Source of the DNA: Leptospira sp.
GTDB lineage: Bacteria > Spirochaetota > Leptospiria > Leptospirales > Leptospiraceae
Assembly (NCBI GenBank): GCA_027533185.1
Contig: JAPZTS010000017.1
Coordinates: 1 to 64,000, forward strand
Reading direction: 5' to 3'
DNA: 64,000 nt
Of the stretch, positions 37,510 to 47,779 are shown piece by piece; position 1 is the stretch's first letter; the number at the start of each line of letters is the position of its first letter. The notes beneath the pieces were generated by a model. That model had not been told where the DNA came from and ran no database searches. It saw only the letters and a program-made list of their open reading frames with translations. A program made the position numbers and the translations under genes.

Positions 37510-39396
37510 ATGAAAATTCAATACAGAGTACACGATAAGATCACCATTTCAAAATTTTCGCCCGTAAAAAACGGAGTTTTTATCAGCAATTGCCAAAAAT
37601 TTGAACTCCAAATCCATAGCGCGTCACCGAACAAAAAAGAGACCGTTTTAATACCAAAATTGATCTGGCGAGAACAAGTTCGTCCTGAAGTCGGATTCTC
37701 CGTAGATTTTCTCGAGATTGTTTTAGATTCGATTCCATCAGGAGAAGGATTCTCAATCTTCCAACATGGATACCAATCCTGGTCGATTTCGAGAACTTTA
37801 CCGAAAGAAAATTTAGATCTTTCACCAAGACTATCTTTCCTTCAATACTCCCAGGAAAATATCTACTCAAAACACAAAGGAAACAAGGGAGAGTTCCTCT
37901 CTGAATACCTAACACTCGTTTACAACCTTAACAATTCATCAGGTGTTTTATATGCGCCTACTGAGGCCGGAGAATTCGGCATCAAGTTTGTAGTTGAGCA
38001 GACTGAGACTGGCCAACTAACTGGCATTCGTGCAATTTATGATATTTTTTCCTTACCTGACCTAAAACCAAAATCTAAGATCAAATTTGCTCCCATCAAA
38101 ATCCAACACTTCCAAGGAAAACCAGAGCCAGTTTTAGAGTCTTACTTTTTTGAGCTTGGTAAAAAAATGGGGGTATCAAATCTCCCCAAAAAAGTACCAA
38201 CAGGTTGGTGTTCTTGGTACTATTACTATACGAATATTGATCAGAAGACTATTTTAGACAACCTAACAAAAGTTCGTGAATTAAACTTACCACTAGAGTT
38301 TTTCCAAATCGATGATGGTTACCAAAAAGAGATTGGAGATTGGCTCATTCCTAACCAAAAATTTCCAGGTGGGATGAGAATTCTTGCCGACGAAATCAAA
38401 CGAGTCGGTTTAAAACCTGGCATTTGGCTTGCACCATTTTTAGTAAGAAAAAAATCTGAGTTTTTTAGAAAGTATCCAGAAGCAATTCTAAAAGATTTCA
38501 ATGGAAATCCTGTTCCCTCCATATACCAACCGCTATGGGGAAGAGGATATACTTATGCTTTAGATATCACCCACCCTACAGCTCTCCAATATCTTGAAAC
38601 AGTATTTACTACGATGGTAAAAGAATGGGGTTATCCATATTTAAAACTGGATTTTTTGTATGCGGGACTTTTGCCGGGAGATAGTTATAACAAAAGTTTA
38701 TCACCTCAATCTCGTTATATGGAAGCACTCAAGCTCATTCGAAAGGTAGTTGGGAAACAAACTTTTTTACTTGGTTGCGGTGCGCCTATGCTTCCTTCTG
38801 TCGGAATATTCGACGGAATGAGAATTTCTTGTGATGTAGCTCCGTATTGGTATCCTGAGAAAATCCGCGTGTTACTTCGTGACCGAAATGCATTGTGTAC
38901 TCGAACAGCCCTAATCAATGATCTAACCCGATCCTCAATGCATCGAAATTTATGGTTCAATGATCCTGATTGCCTGCTTGTTCGCAAAAATAAAAATAAA
39001 ATGAATGAAAACCAAACGAAACTTATGGCTTCGGTCATGGCAGTTTCGGGAGGTATGTTGCTTGTTTCTGATGACCTCACAAAATTGGAAATGGAGAGAT
39101 TGGATCTTTTGAAGAAAGCATTCCTATTGAACCGAGAGTGCCAAGGAAAGACGCCAATACCACTTGGGATCTTTGATTCGGAATTTCCAAATGCTCTATA
39201 CAATCCATCTGGCTATCTTGGAATTTGGAATCCTAGTGAGTTAGAAAAAACAATCGAAGTGGAACTTCCTCAAAAATGGAATGCAAAACCTCCTTTTATG
39301 GATTTCTGGACAGGAACACTAGTCCCTATTCAAATGGATGGGAAAAAACTTTCTGTTGTTTTACCTCCTTTTGGCTCGGTGGTTCTTTCCGTTTGA
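37510..39396 (+). CDS. Family 36-type alpha-galactosidase
   Basis: 628 residues from the ATG at 37510 (MKIQYRVHDKITIS); an upstream start at 37447 would overlap the divergent exonuclease gene. An N-terminal beta-sandwich (about 1-220) precedes the TIM barrel with GWCSWYYYYTNID, FFQIDDGYQKEIGDW, PYLKLDFLYAG (nucleophile Asp) and MRISCDVAPYW (acid/base Asp). The active-site set is complete for GH36. There is no signal peptide, so the enzyme acts inside the cell. Sugar hydrolase genes are unusual in leptospires, which live on fatty acids. Confidence 0.88.
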   Translation: MKIQYRVHDKITISKFSPVKNGVFISNCQKFELQIHSASPNKKETVLIPKLIWREQVRPEVGFSVDFLEIVLDSIPSGEGFSIFQHGYQSWSISRTLPKENLDLSPRLSFLQYSQENIYSKHKGNKGEFLSEYLTLVYNLNNSSGVLYAPTEAGEFGIKFVVEQTETGQLTGIRAIYDIFSLPDLKPKSKIKFAPIKIQHFQGKPEPVLESYFFELGKKMGVSNLPKKVPTGWCSWYYYYTNIDQKTILDNLTKVRELNLPLEFFQIDDGYQKEIGDWLIPNQKFPGGMRILADEIKRVGLKPGIWLAPFLVRKKSEFFRKYPEAILKDFNGNPVPSIYQPLWGRGYTYALDITHPTALQYLETVFTTMVKEWGYPYLKLDFLYAGLLPGDSYNKSLSPQSRYMEALKLIRKVVGKQTFLLGCGAPMLPSVGIFDGMRISCDVAPYWYPEKIRVLLRDRNALCTRTALINDLTRSSMHRNLWFNDPDCLLVRKNKNKMNENQTKLMASVMAVSGGMLLVSDDLTKLEMERLDLLKKAFLLNRECQGKTPIPLGIFDSEFPNALYNPSGYLGIWNPSELEKTIEVELPQKWNAKPPFMDFWTGTLVPIQMDGKKLSVVLPPFGSVVLSV

Positions 39397-39470
39397 GTCG
39401 AATTTGGATTGACGGGATGTAGGAAGAAACGATAATTTTCGACAATCTTTAGGTAAAGGTAAGTAAAACT

Positions 39471-39938
39471 ATGTCAAATCGTTTCGTTCTTTTTACAATC
39501 TTATGCACTGTTGTTTCATTTAGCAACTGTTCGTTTTTAGATTCCGCATCCGGTAGTATCAGCCGACTCGGATTTTCTGTTTCTGATTCCACTTCTGCCC
39601 TTGTAAAATCCATTAGCAATAGTGCTTCTTCTCTTTCTGATTCGAGCGCAAAGAAGAAAGAGGAAGCAACTCAACATTACAAAGAAGATGTAATGGCAAG
39701 TGTGGCCCTTCAAATCCAATTTCCAAACCGTACAAAAGAATTAGAAAATGAAATCGCAATGATTGCAAATGAACATGGTTTGGTTTCTTGGAGATCCAAT
39801 CCAGCAACGTATATCGCAATCGGACAAGGTCTCAAAGAAGCAAAAGTAACTAAATCTGAGTTAGCACTGCTTGCAGAGAAACTAGGAAGTTCTAAAAGAG
39901 AATTTTACAATCTAATCGAAGAAGGATACAATCTATAA
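39471..39938 (+). CDS. Putative lipoprotein, unknown
   Basis: 155 residues. The signal peptide ends in VSFSNC, a plausible lipobox. The mature protein has a Ser/Lys-rich linker (about 25-65) and a helical C-terminal region with KEEATQHYKEDVMASVALQIQ and KSELALLAEKLGSSKREF. The ATG is preceded by GGTAAAGGTAAG. It is followed after 5 bp by a DUF4105-like gene and is probably cotranscribed with it. I do not recognise the family. Confidence 0.7.
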   Translation: MSNRFVLFTILCTVVSFSNCSFLDSASGSISRLGFSVSDSTSALVKSISNSASSLSDSSAKKKEEATQHYKEDVMASVALQIQFPNRTKELENEIAMIANEHGLVSWRSNPATYIAIGQGLKEAKVTKSELALLAEKLGSSKREFYNLIEEGYNL

Positions 39939-39943
39939 TCCCT

Positions 39944-41827
39944 TTGTCTCTGGGGCGGAGATTCTACTTCGCCCTTTCCTGTCTTATTTTCCCTGCGTTT
40001 CTTTTCGCAAAAGAACCTATCGCAAATTCAAACCCTGTTGGTTTTCTTTATATCGCGTCTAATTCGGGTCAATCCAGTGGCGGCCACTCTGCATTAAGAA
40101 TCGGGAACCGTGTCTACCACCTACAATATTCCTTTGAGGACAAAATATTTTATATCATTCGAGAGCCTTGGGAAAATTTTCGTTTTTTATATTCGGTCGT
40201 TCAGAACAGAAACATAGAATTTTATGAATGGAAACTAAGTAAAATCGCAAAACGTGAATTTCAAAGAAAATGGGACGAATTGTACTTAATTCAAAAAAAA
40301 TATCTAAATAACATAAATTCGCTAAAGGAAGAATACAAGTTTTATTCACAATGGATATCGAATAACCAAACAGAGATAGATGGGCTTGGTTACTTTACAG
40401 AAATAAAATCGGAACGAGAAAAGGAAGAACTTGCTCTATCGAATTCCGAAAAATACCATATCGAGAAAAGTTTAGAAATATTACAAAAAGAACTCCGGGT
40501 CGCTTTTGATACCGAGGGAAAAAAAGCAAACCCAATTGTCTTTAAATCAAACAAACTAGAGAACAAACATTGGCTAGATGAAGAAAATTTCTCAGAGTTT
40601 TTTCCGCCACAAACAATTGAAACAGGCGCCAATCGACTTCAAAACCTAATCCGAAAAATTCAGATTCGAAAATGGATCTTAGAGCCAACCCTTCCCTATC
40701 TTCCTGCTTTTTTTTCGTTCCATTTTGATGAAGACTTAAAAGTAAAGGAAGAGGATCAAGTCTGGCTTAAAAATATACAGACTCAATTGCGAGAGGACTT
40801 TATCAGTTGCATCAAAAATCAAAACTGCAATGATTGGGAAGAGTTATCTCTGTTGGTTCGATACATTTCTATTGGAATGAGTCGAGATCTTGGTGTATTT
40901 ACTTTCCCCATGCTTCAGACAAAAAAACTTCCACACCAGACTGAATTCGAAATCCCCGAATGGCTTAGAGAAAAAAAGAATCTAGAATACAAACAGGCAT
41001 TTTACGAATTGAAAAAAGAAATGATCGCTGGGTACAATTTTGCTACCTTCCTTGAGTGGGAAAGGTTTAACTTAAAATGGTATCTTTTCTTTCAAAAAGG
41101 GAATGAGGGGTTTTTGGATTTGTGGACACCTAACCTTCCAGGGAATGTTTCTTTACAAGAATTTTCACAAAATACAAATAATGTATCTTCCGATGTTTCA
41201 TCTCTAGAGACAACACTCTTTCAGATTCAATCAGAATACCAAAAAAAGGTACAAGAAATCTATTCTTACCATTTGATTTTTAAAAATTGTACAGGAGAAC
41301 TCTTTAGATATCAAAATCATTTTTTCCCAGACCAAAAAATTCTAGACGAGACAATCGGCGAAAGGATCTCGCATGAGCCAAGGCAATTGAATTTTATACC
41401 TGCGATTGCGGCCAAGAGAGTAGAATCCCATACCCTCACGACGCGAAAAAAAATCTATTTATCCTTTCGGAATCTTTATTTAAACGAGAAGCGTAGAAAC
41501 AAAGTGGAATCTTGGAAAGATGGTTTGCCAAACCTGTCCCCCATTTACAAATCCAATCCATTTGACCATAGTTTTTTATTTTTTACAGATGATAAACTTT
41601 ACTCACGCCCGTTATATGGACTTGCAAATTTAGTTTGGGGGATTGGATATATTGCTAAAGGGATTCTTTGGATTCCCGTGGATTATGGCGAAACAGTTTC
41701 TAAAGGAAGCGAATCAATTTTTTATAGCCTTCCTGAGCTTGTTTTCTTCAATATTCGAAAGGGACATTTTCCCTATATCACAATTGATGAAATACCTGAA
41801 GAATACTACCATTTAGAAAAAGAATGA
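39944..41827 (+). CDS. DUF4105/Lnb-like periplasmic protein
   Basis: 627 residues, apparently from a TTG (MSLGRRFYFALSC), giving a signal peptide that ends near FLFAKEP. The N-terminal domain has SNSGQSSGGHSALRIGNRVYHLQ (His near residue 44) and the C-terminal part has LIFKNCTGELFRYQNHFF (Cys near 452), the Cys-His pairing of the DUF4105/Lnb papain-like fold. The middle is long, helical and charged. A peptidase, amidase or acyltransferase acting in the envelope is the family expectation. It is coupled to the next gene by a 4-bp overlap. Confidence 0.65.
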   Translation: MSLGRRFYFALSCLIFPAFLFAKEPIANSNPVGFLYIASNSGQSSGGHSALRIGNRVYHLQYSFEDKIFYIIREPWENFRFLYSVVQNRNIEFYEWKLSKIAKREFQRKWDELYLIQKKYLNNINSLKEEYKFYSQWISNNQTEIDGLGYFTEIKSEREKEELALSNSEKYHIEKSLEILQKELRVAFDTEGKKANPIVFKSNKLENKHWLDEENFSEFFPPQTIETGANRLQNLIRKIQIRKWILEPTLPYLPAFFSFHFDEDLKVKEEDQVWLKNIQTQLREDFISCIKNQNCNDWEELSLLVRYISIGMSRDLGVFTFPMLQTKKLPHQTEFEIPEWLREKKNLEYKQAFYELKKEMIAGYNFATFLEWERFNLKWYLFFQKGNEGFLDLWTPNLPGNVSLQEFSQNTNNVSSDVSSLETTLFQIQSEYQKKVQEIYSYHLIFKNCTGELFRYQNHFFPDQKILDETIGERISHEPRQLNFIPAIAAKRVESHTLTTRKKIYLSFRNLYLNEKRRNKVESWKDGLPNLSPIYKSNPFDHSFLFFTDDKLYSRPLYGLANLVWGIGYIAKGILWIPVDYGETVSKGSESIFYSLPELVFFNIRKGHFPYITIDEIPEEYYHLEKE

Positions 41828-43446
41828 AATATTTATATCTGACAATCCCCTATTTAATCCCTTTAATTTGTATCCTATTTGATTGGAAACCTTGGTTTTT
41901 ACCTCAAAATAAAATTCACCTATCCTTTGTTATTGGATTTTTTTTCCTATTCCATAGCCTTTTTGTATTTTTTGTCATAAACTCACACCCCATTTTGGAA
42001 CGGATACAAAATCGGAACACAAAATACTTTTGGATTTTGGTTTTGGGATATTTTGCTTTTGTAATTCTCTTCCCAATTCGGAATATGAACTGGGGGGATG
42101 GACTGGTTCTATTGGAGACGAATCTATTCGAAACAAAACTCTTTGGATTTCAGTTCACCTTAGATGAGATAGGTGAAACAGTATTTCACAGTTTCTTTTT
42201 AAGGATTCTCGGTGGTTTAGGATTTGGTGATGACCCGCGGTATTCCTATCGACTTTTTTCCAATTTGTCTGGGATTGCCATCGCATTTATTCTTCTTAAA
42301 AATTTAAAAGGAAAAACGATCAGCGGATCGATCGGAATATTTTTATTCTTTGGTTCGGGAGGATTCCTATTATTTTTTGGTTACGCAGAAAATTATGCAC
42401 TGGTTACACTCATTCATTTTACATTATTTTATATTTGCAAAGATTGGATTGAGAAAGGAAAGGACAAAAAGAAGTTACTTTATATTTCAACAGCAATCGT
42501 TTCGCTAGGTATCCTTTTTCATTTAGTATCCGGATATTTAGTGGTATTTTTATGCTATCTTTGGTATGAATTTTCGCCGAAAGAGGAAAAGATTCGAACT
42601 TTTATCCGTTGTGCCTTGCTTGGTACAATAATTCTTCTTCCATTTTTTCTGTATTTTACTTTTTTACATACTCCAGGCGTGGATACGCGGAGTACCCATC
42701 TCTTAAATCTACCGTTCTATCCAATCAAAAGGATGATTTCATTAAATCATATTAAAGAAATTCTTTCCGTTTTTTATTTTAGTGTAAGCCCAGGACTTTT
42801 TTTCATTTTGTATATCTATTTCTTTTACAGAGAAGATTGGAATCATGCTATAGAAAAAAAGGAAAACATTGCACTCCTATACGGTGCCGTTTCTTTCTTA
42901 GTAAACGGATTCTTGCAAAACCCACAATTGGGTTTTCCAGCTGACTGGGATTTGATGGGATTTTACTGGCTACCAACTACTATGTTTGCTTATTCACTTT
43001 GGAAAGATTCTAAATTAGCGCGCATTGAGTTTATACCAACACTATTCTTTTTTGTTTCTATGTTACTACTAACAGCGATTCAACTCAACAAGGAAGAACC
43101 AAAGAAGGAACAGATCTATCAGATTACAGAAACTTTAATCCAAGACTATGTAGCGGAAGAAAAAGAAAAAATCGAATCCTTAGATAAAAATGATCAAAAG
43201 TTCTATGCAAAGGCCGATTTTTTATTTTTTAAAGGGGAAAGGCTCATCAAACTACTTTGTCCATTTGAGGGCCAAGAGCAAATTGGATCAAAAATGTTTG
43301 AACATAGGCAAGAATGGAATCACTACTTTCCTACACTGAAAAACGACAAAGAAAAACTTAAAAGATTTTTAGAGGATGCTACTAAAACAAATATCAGCTA
43401 TATTAAAGCTCTAGAAGAATATACGATATGTCATCCGATGCTTTAG
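41824..43446 (+). CDS. Multi-pass membrane protein, GT-C-like
   Basis: 540 residues with about ten membrane segments. NMNWGDGLVLLETNLFETKLFGF (about 89-111) in the first exported loop and GFPADWDLMGFYWLP (about 373) recall GT-C glycosyltransferases; Asp in GDG could be catalytic. A soluble C-terminal tail of about 110 residues is rich in Lys and Glu. The ATG overlaps the previous stop (ATGA). The last 44 bp overlap the 3' end of the convergent response-regulator gene. Confidence 0.62.
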   Translation: MKYLYLTIPYLIPLICILFDWKPWFLPQNKIHLSFVIGFFFLFHSLFVFFVINSHPILERIQNRNTKYFWILVLGYFAFVILFPIRNMNWGDGLVLLETNLFETKLFGFQFTLDEIGETVFHSFFLRILGGLGFGDDPRYSYRLFSNLSGIAIAFILLKNLKGKTISGSIGIFLFFGSGGFLLFFGYAENYALVTLIHFTLFYICKDWIEKGKDKKKLLYISTAIVSLGILFHLVSGYLVVFLCYLWYEFSPKEEKIRTFIRCALLGTIILLPFFLYFTFLHTPGVDTRSTHLLNLPFYPIKRMISLNHIKEILSVFYFSVSPGLFFILYIYFFYREDWNHAIEKKENIALLYGAVSFLVNGFLQNPQLGFPADWDLMGFYWLPTTMFAYSLWKDSKLARIEFIPTLFFFVSMLLLTAIQLNKEEPKKEQIYQITETLIQDYVAEEKEKIESLDKNDQKFYAKADFLFFKGERLIKLLCPFEGQEQIGSKMFEHRQEWNHYFPTLKNDKEKLKRFLEDATKTNISYIKALEEYTICHPML

Positions 43447-44518
43447 AAGATGTTTCTAAATATTGAATATATGTTTGGATCTCATCATTCATAGAATCAA
43501 TTCGCAATCTTTCCGACATTGGGAGTTGAGAAAGAGATTGGACCAGGGGATGACTAGTTGATGCAAGCAATCCGTCAGAATATACAAAGAGCACATCTCC
43601 ATCTTCTACATCAATCGTCGTTTCCGTGAATTCGACATTCTCCAAAATCCCTAATATTTGACCAGAGACATCGCGTAAAATTTCTATGGCACGAGAATCT
43701 CTCTTAAAAATAATCGGGAAAGGGTGCCCTGCTCTTGAATAGACAATTTTTTTCTGAAAGTGGTCAATTAAGATACTACTCGCAGTCATACTATGTGTGC
43801 CGATTGCACGATACAATTCGAGATTGAGCCGAGAAAGAAGTTCACTTGGCTTTGTAGTAGTCGTCCGTGCAAGCTCCTTATGAACAGTTGACATTAAAAT
43901 AGCGATAAGGCCAGATGTTACACCGTGACCTTCGATATCTCCCATTAGAATTAAAGATTTATCTTCATCAATTTGTGTTACTTGATAAAAATCACCAGAA
44001 ACATAGTTAACAGGTTTAACATCCGCATACATCTTTCTCGTAAGTTGTGGGAGATTCATGGTTTTAGATTGGATTTTTGCAGCAAGCCTCAAATCTCGAT
44101 TAATTGCTTCATCTCTGGACTCCCTTTCTTTTAGAACATTATAATATTCCAAACCTCTAGAGAGCGCAGCCTCTATAGATTTCAGTAAAAAAGGCTTAAG
44201 AATAAAATCCGATGCTCGGTGATAGAGTGAAGACACAACCGTTTGTATATCATGCTCTCCTGTTATCATCAAAACTTGAGTCTTTGATTCTATTGACTTT
44301 ATTTTTTGAAGGACATCCAACCCAGACATCTGAGGCATATTTACATCTAAAAATACAACAGGATTTCGTTCCCGTTCAAAGTATTCCAAACCTTGGGATG
44401 GATTGGTAAAATATCTGGCAAAAAAGCCTAAACTGTTAACTAGAAGCTCAAGTGTTTCGCAAATTTCAGAATCATCGTCGATAATTAAGATTTCTGGTTT
44501 GAATGCATAATCAATCAT
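43403..44518 (-). CDS. Response regulator with PP2C (SpoIIE/RsbU-type) phosphatase output
   Basis: 371 residues. The receiver domain (about 8-125) has IDDDSE acidic pocket, phosphoacceptor Asp58 in VVFLDVNMPQMSG and Lys in FILKPF. The output is a SpoIIE-like phosphatase (about 145-371) with YVSGDFYQVTQ, ILMGDIEGHGVTSGLIA, YSRAGHPFPI and VFVYSDGLL. It should dephosphorylate an anti-sigma antagonist (STAS) protein under two-component control. The cognate kinase and target are not adjacent. The 3' end overlaps the convergent membrane protein gene by 44 bp. Confidence 0.92.
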   Translation of the reverse strand: MIDYAFKPEILIIDDDSEICETLELLVNSLGFFARYFTNPSQGLEYFERERNPVVFLDVNMPQMSGLDVLQKIKSIESKTQVLMITGEHDIQTVVSSLYHRASDFILKPFLLKSIEAALSRGLEYYNVLKERESRDEAINRDLRLAAKIQSKTMNLPQLTRKMYADVKPVNYVSGDFYQVTQIDEDKSLILMGDIEGHGVTSGLIAILMSTVHKELARTTTTKPSELLSRLNLELYRAIGTHSMTASSILIDHFQKKIVYSRAGHPFPIIFKRDSRAIEILRDVSGQILGILENVEFTETTIDVEDGDVLFVYSDGLLASTSHPLVQSLSQLPMSERLRIDSMNDEIQTYIQYLETSSKASDDISYILLEL

Positions 44519-44544
44519 AATGACATAGAAAAAGGTTTTTCAGG

Positions 44545-45354
44545 CTAGCTCTGCCGGAACTTAGTCTTTTCCTTCACTTCTTCCACTTTTTTAAAATAGG
44601 ATTCTTGAAATACCTTTTTTTCTAAATATGCATCCGTGCAAGAAATCATTTCACCATACTTCCATTGATAAGGCTCCCCGTCCTCGAAACAAACCTTGTT
44701 CTGGTGGATTTTCGAAGATAGATTTCTTAAGTTGGTACCTCGAAAAGATTTGATCAAGGCTCGAAAAGTTCCCTCTTTTTCGGGGTCTATAAATCGAAAT
44801 TTTCGAGAAAATAAAACCGCATCGTGAAAGTATTCGGGAACATTGAAGGCACCAGAGGTGCCGAGGGTTTTTGAAAGATTTAGTATAAATATAGTAAATT
44901 CATTAAGTACATTTAAGCCTGGATATTCTTGACCAAAATAAAGCTCTTTTTTCAATCCACCAGGTTCAAATTTAAGGTTTTGAGTGAGAAGCCAATCTAT
45001 ATAAATCATAGGGAACTGCTCATCATCACCCTTCATTTGGAATTGCGATACTTTAAGTCGCATATGAACAAGTATTCTTTTGTCAGCTGTTTTTATATAG
45101 ATTCGATTATCATAATCGTTTAATACTTCAAGTTCGATAACTGATTTCGGAAAACCTCTGACTTCAACTGCATGTAAGAGACCTGATTCTTTTAGGAGAT
45201 CATCTATTTCTTCTTTACGGAACCTATTAAAAAGTTTTGGTTCCATATTAAGTGATGTATTTAATTCTCGGGAAACATCAACTAAGCTTAACTCATCAAG
45301 ATTCAACCAATCTGATTGGTTTTTCTTTTTATCAGTTGATGAAAAGACTCCCAT
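44545..45354 (-). CDS. Hypothetical protein coupled to HDAC-family gene
   Basis: 269 residues, no signal peptide or membrane helix. The middle has beta-rich text (YIKTADKRILVHMRLKVSQFQ, MIYIDWLLTQNLKFEPG) and the end is charged and helical. The start shares one base with the stop of the HDAC-family gene (TAATG), so translation is coupled. The response-regulator phosphatase gene follows 26 bp downstream. I do not recognise the family; context suggests a partner in the same signalling or acetylation unit. Confidence 0.68.
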   Translation of the reverse strand: MGVFSSTDKKKNQSDWLNLDELSLVDVSRELNTSLNMEPKLFNRFRKEEIDDLLKESGLLHAVEVRGFPKSVIELEVLNDYDNRIYIKTADKRILVHMRLKVSQFQMKGDDEQFPMIYIDWLLTQNLKFEPGGLKKELYFGQEYPGLNVLNEFTIFILNLSKTLGTSGAFNVPEYFHDAVLFSRKFRFIDPEKEGTFRALIKSFRGTNLRNLSSKIHQNKVCFEDGEPYQWKYGEMISCTDAYLEKKVFQESYFKKVEEVKEKTKFRQS

Positions 45355-46253
45355 TATTTTTCCCCAAAGGCAGTGATCGTGTTAAAGTGAATTTCTACTG
45401 TATCTCGAAAATCCCTTGCATAACCACCAGCTAACGTAACGACGCAAGGTATATCTTGATCCTCACAAAACTTTCTAATGATTTTATCTCTTTCCTTTAA
45501 ACCTTTCATAGTTATTTTTAATTCCCCAAGCGAATCATCCTCATACGGATCTGCACCTGCAATATAATAAACAACTGACGAATCAAATTCACTCTTTATT
45601 TTTTGTAGAGAATCATACAAAAGACTGAGATATTGGTCATCTTTTATTCCAGGTTCAAGATTTACATCTAAATTAGAATTTTCTTTTTTAGGATATATAT
45701 TCCCTTGGTGCATTGAAAATGTGTAAACCTTGTCATCATATTGAAAAATATACGAATTCCCATTTCCTTGGTGTAAATCTAAGTCAATTACCAAAGCATT
45801 TGTGTCAGGTTTGCTTAATTTTTGTTTTCGTATAGCAATTGCTACATCATTAAGATAACAAAATCCCTCTGCACGATCCGGAAAACTATGATGGTATCCA
45901 CCGCCCATATTAAAAGCAAACTTATGTTTATCGGAAAGTTCAGAAGCAAGAATTGTCCCTCCAACTCCATACAGAAAGCTCTCCACAATACTCTGATTTA
46001 GCGGTAGTTCGGAATACATCGTTCTTTCCGTGTGTTCATAACCGAATAGATCATCCAAATAAGCAGTCGTATGAACTAATTCTAGATCATGATCTTCGAC
46101 CTTTTTTGGAAGGATTATATCCCAAGAAGCAAATACAGGATCCCGTTTCACTCGATTGTAAAGATGAGAATATTTGTGTGCTGGGAACACATGCCCAGGA
46201 AGTTCCAAATTATACGAGGAGTGGTAAACTAAAGCTAACCCATTTGATGTCAT
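45354..46253 (-). CDS. HDAC-family deacetylase, second copy
   Basis: About 299 residues from the ATG at 46253 (MTSNGLALVYHSSY); a start 36 bp upstream is less likely. Active-site text is MGGGYHHSFPDRAEGFCYLND (tandem His), VIDLDLHQGNGNSY (Asp-x-His zinc ligands) and AGADPYEDDSLGELK (third Asp). Residues around the metal are complete, though DLDLHQGNG and AGADPYEDD place it in a different subgroup from the copy at 28377-29318. The substrate is unknown. It is divergent from pyk. Confidence 0.9.
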   Translation of the reverse strand: MTSNGLALVYHSSYNLELPGHVFPAHKYSHLYNRVKRDPVFASWDIILPKKVEDHDLELVHTTAYLDDLFGYEHTERTMYSELPLNQSIVESFLYGVGGTILASELSDKHKFAFNMGGGYHHSFPDRAEGFCYLNDVAIAIRKQKLSKPDTNALVIDLDLHQGNGNSYIFQYDDKVYTFSMHQGNIYPKKENSNLDVNLEPGIKDDQYLSLLYDSLQKIKSEFDSSVVYYIAGADPYEDDSLGELKITMKGLKERDKIIRKFCEDQDIPCVVTLAGGYARDFRDTVEIHFNTITAFGEK

Positions 46254-46344
46254 TAATTTGATATTTTTGTGAAAAAAGTCACAAGTCAATTCAATCCGAA
46301 CAAATTACTTGCAGGAAAAACAAAAAATAGTAAAATTCAGAAAT

Positions 46345-47778
46345 ATGTCAGAACCTCGTAAAATCCCATCCAAACGAACCAAAATTATTTGTACGATTGG
46401 CCCTGCTTCCGCTAACCGTGAGACCATCTTAAGTCTCATTTATGCTGGAATGGATGTAGCTCGGATGAATTTTTCGCACTCTACTCACGAATATCATAAA
46501 GAGATTTTTGAACTTCTTCGCGACTGTGAGCAGGAAACGGGTTCTTCCCTAGGTATATTAGCTGACTTGCAAGGACCAAAAATCCGCACAGGAAAGCTCA
46601 AAAATGGTCCCATTGAACTGAAATCAGGTGATACAATTTCGATAAACAATAAGGCTGATTTTTTGGGTGATGAAAGGGAAATCGGATGTACCTATGCGCA
46701 TATTCTAAACGACATAGAACCTGGGCATCGACTTCTAGTAGATGATGGGAAACTTTCCTTCATCGTAAAATCTAAAACTAAAGAAAAGGCAGAGCTTGAA
46801 ACTGTAATCGGAGGAATACTAAAAGACAATAAAGGAATCAATCTTCCAGGAACTCCTATCTCCGCTCCTGCTCTCTCTGAAAAAGATATAGAAGACCTTC
46901 AATTTGCACTTTCGCTGGGTGTTGACTACATTGCACTTTCATTTGTTAGGCGAGCAAGTGACCTAGAAATGGCAAGGCAATTTATGAAGGAAAGTTATGC
47001 TGGTTTAATTGCAAAAATCGAAAGACCAGAGGCTCTTCAAAATATCGATGAGATCATTGATAATTGTGATGGGATTATGATTGCCAGGGGCGACTTAGGA
47101 GTAGAATTAGATACGCAATATGTTCCGATCATTCAAAAAGAAATGATAACTAAGTTAAACCAAAAAGGAAAACCAGTTATTACTGCAACACAAATGTTAG
47201 AGACAATGATTGACAATCCAAGACCTACTCGTGCGGAAGCTAGTGACGTTGCAAACGCTGTGATGGATGGAACCGATGCAGTTATGTTATCTGGCGAAAC
47301 GGCTTCTGGAAAATTTCCAGTTGAGGCCGTGTCTACGATGACTAGCATTATCAAAGCTGCAGAGGAATCGCATGTCTACCTAGCTCACCTAAGACAAATG
47401 GATAGAGAAACAGAAATGGAGAGAACAGCACTAGGAAATGCAGCCGAGACAATCGCTCGTTCGATAAACGCTAAAGCAATTATCAATTTTACCAGATCTG
47501 GTTATTCATCCCTACTCTCTTCAGAGTTTAGACCCGTAAACCCAATTTATTCCTTTACACCCTTTTTAGGAACATCACGTAAGATGAAATTGTATTGGGG
47601 AGTTGAACCTTTTGTGATGCCAATGATGGATAAATTCCCAGACATGATTGCATTTATGAGTAAAACACTAAAGTCGGAAGGTAAACTCAAGTCAGGCGAT
47701 ACAGTAGTAATACTTTCAGGAGCACCAGGATCTGTAGCACAAACAGTAGATTTTATCCAAATTCACAAAATTAAATAG
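46345..47778 (+). CDS. pyk: Pyruvate kinase
   Basis: 477 residues from the ATG at 46345 ([14 protein letters not shown]); a TTG at 46309 would add 12. It has [53 protein letters not shown] with the catalytic Lys and Glu, and [41 protein letters not shown]. The C-terminal regulatory domain is complete. It makes pyruvate and ATP from phosphoenolpyruvate. It ends 1 bp before the convergent flavoprotein gene. Confidence 0.97.
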   Translation: [477 protein letters not shown]

Positions 47779-47779
47779 T

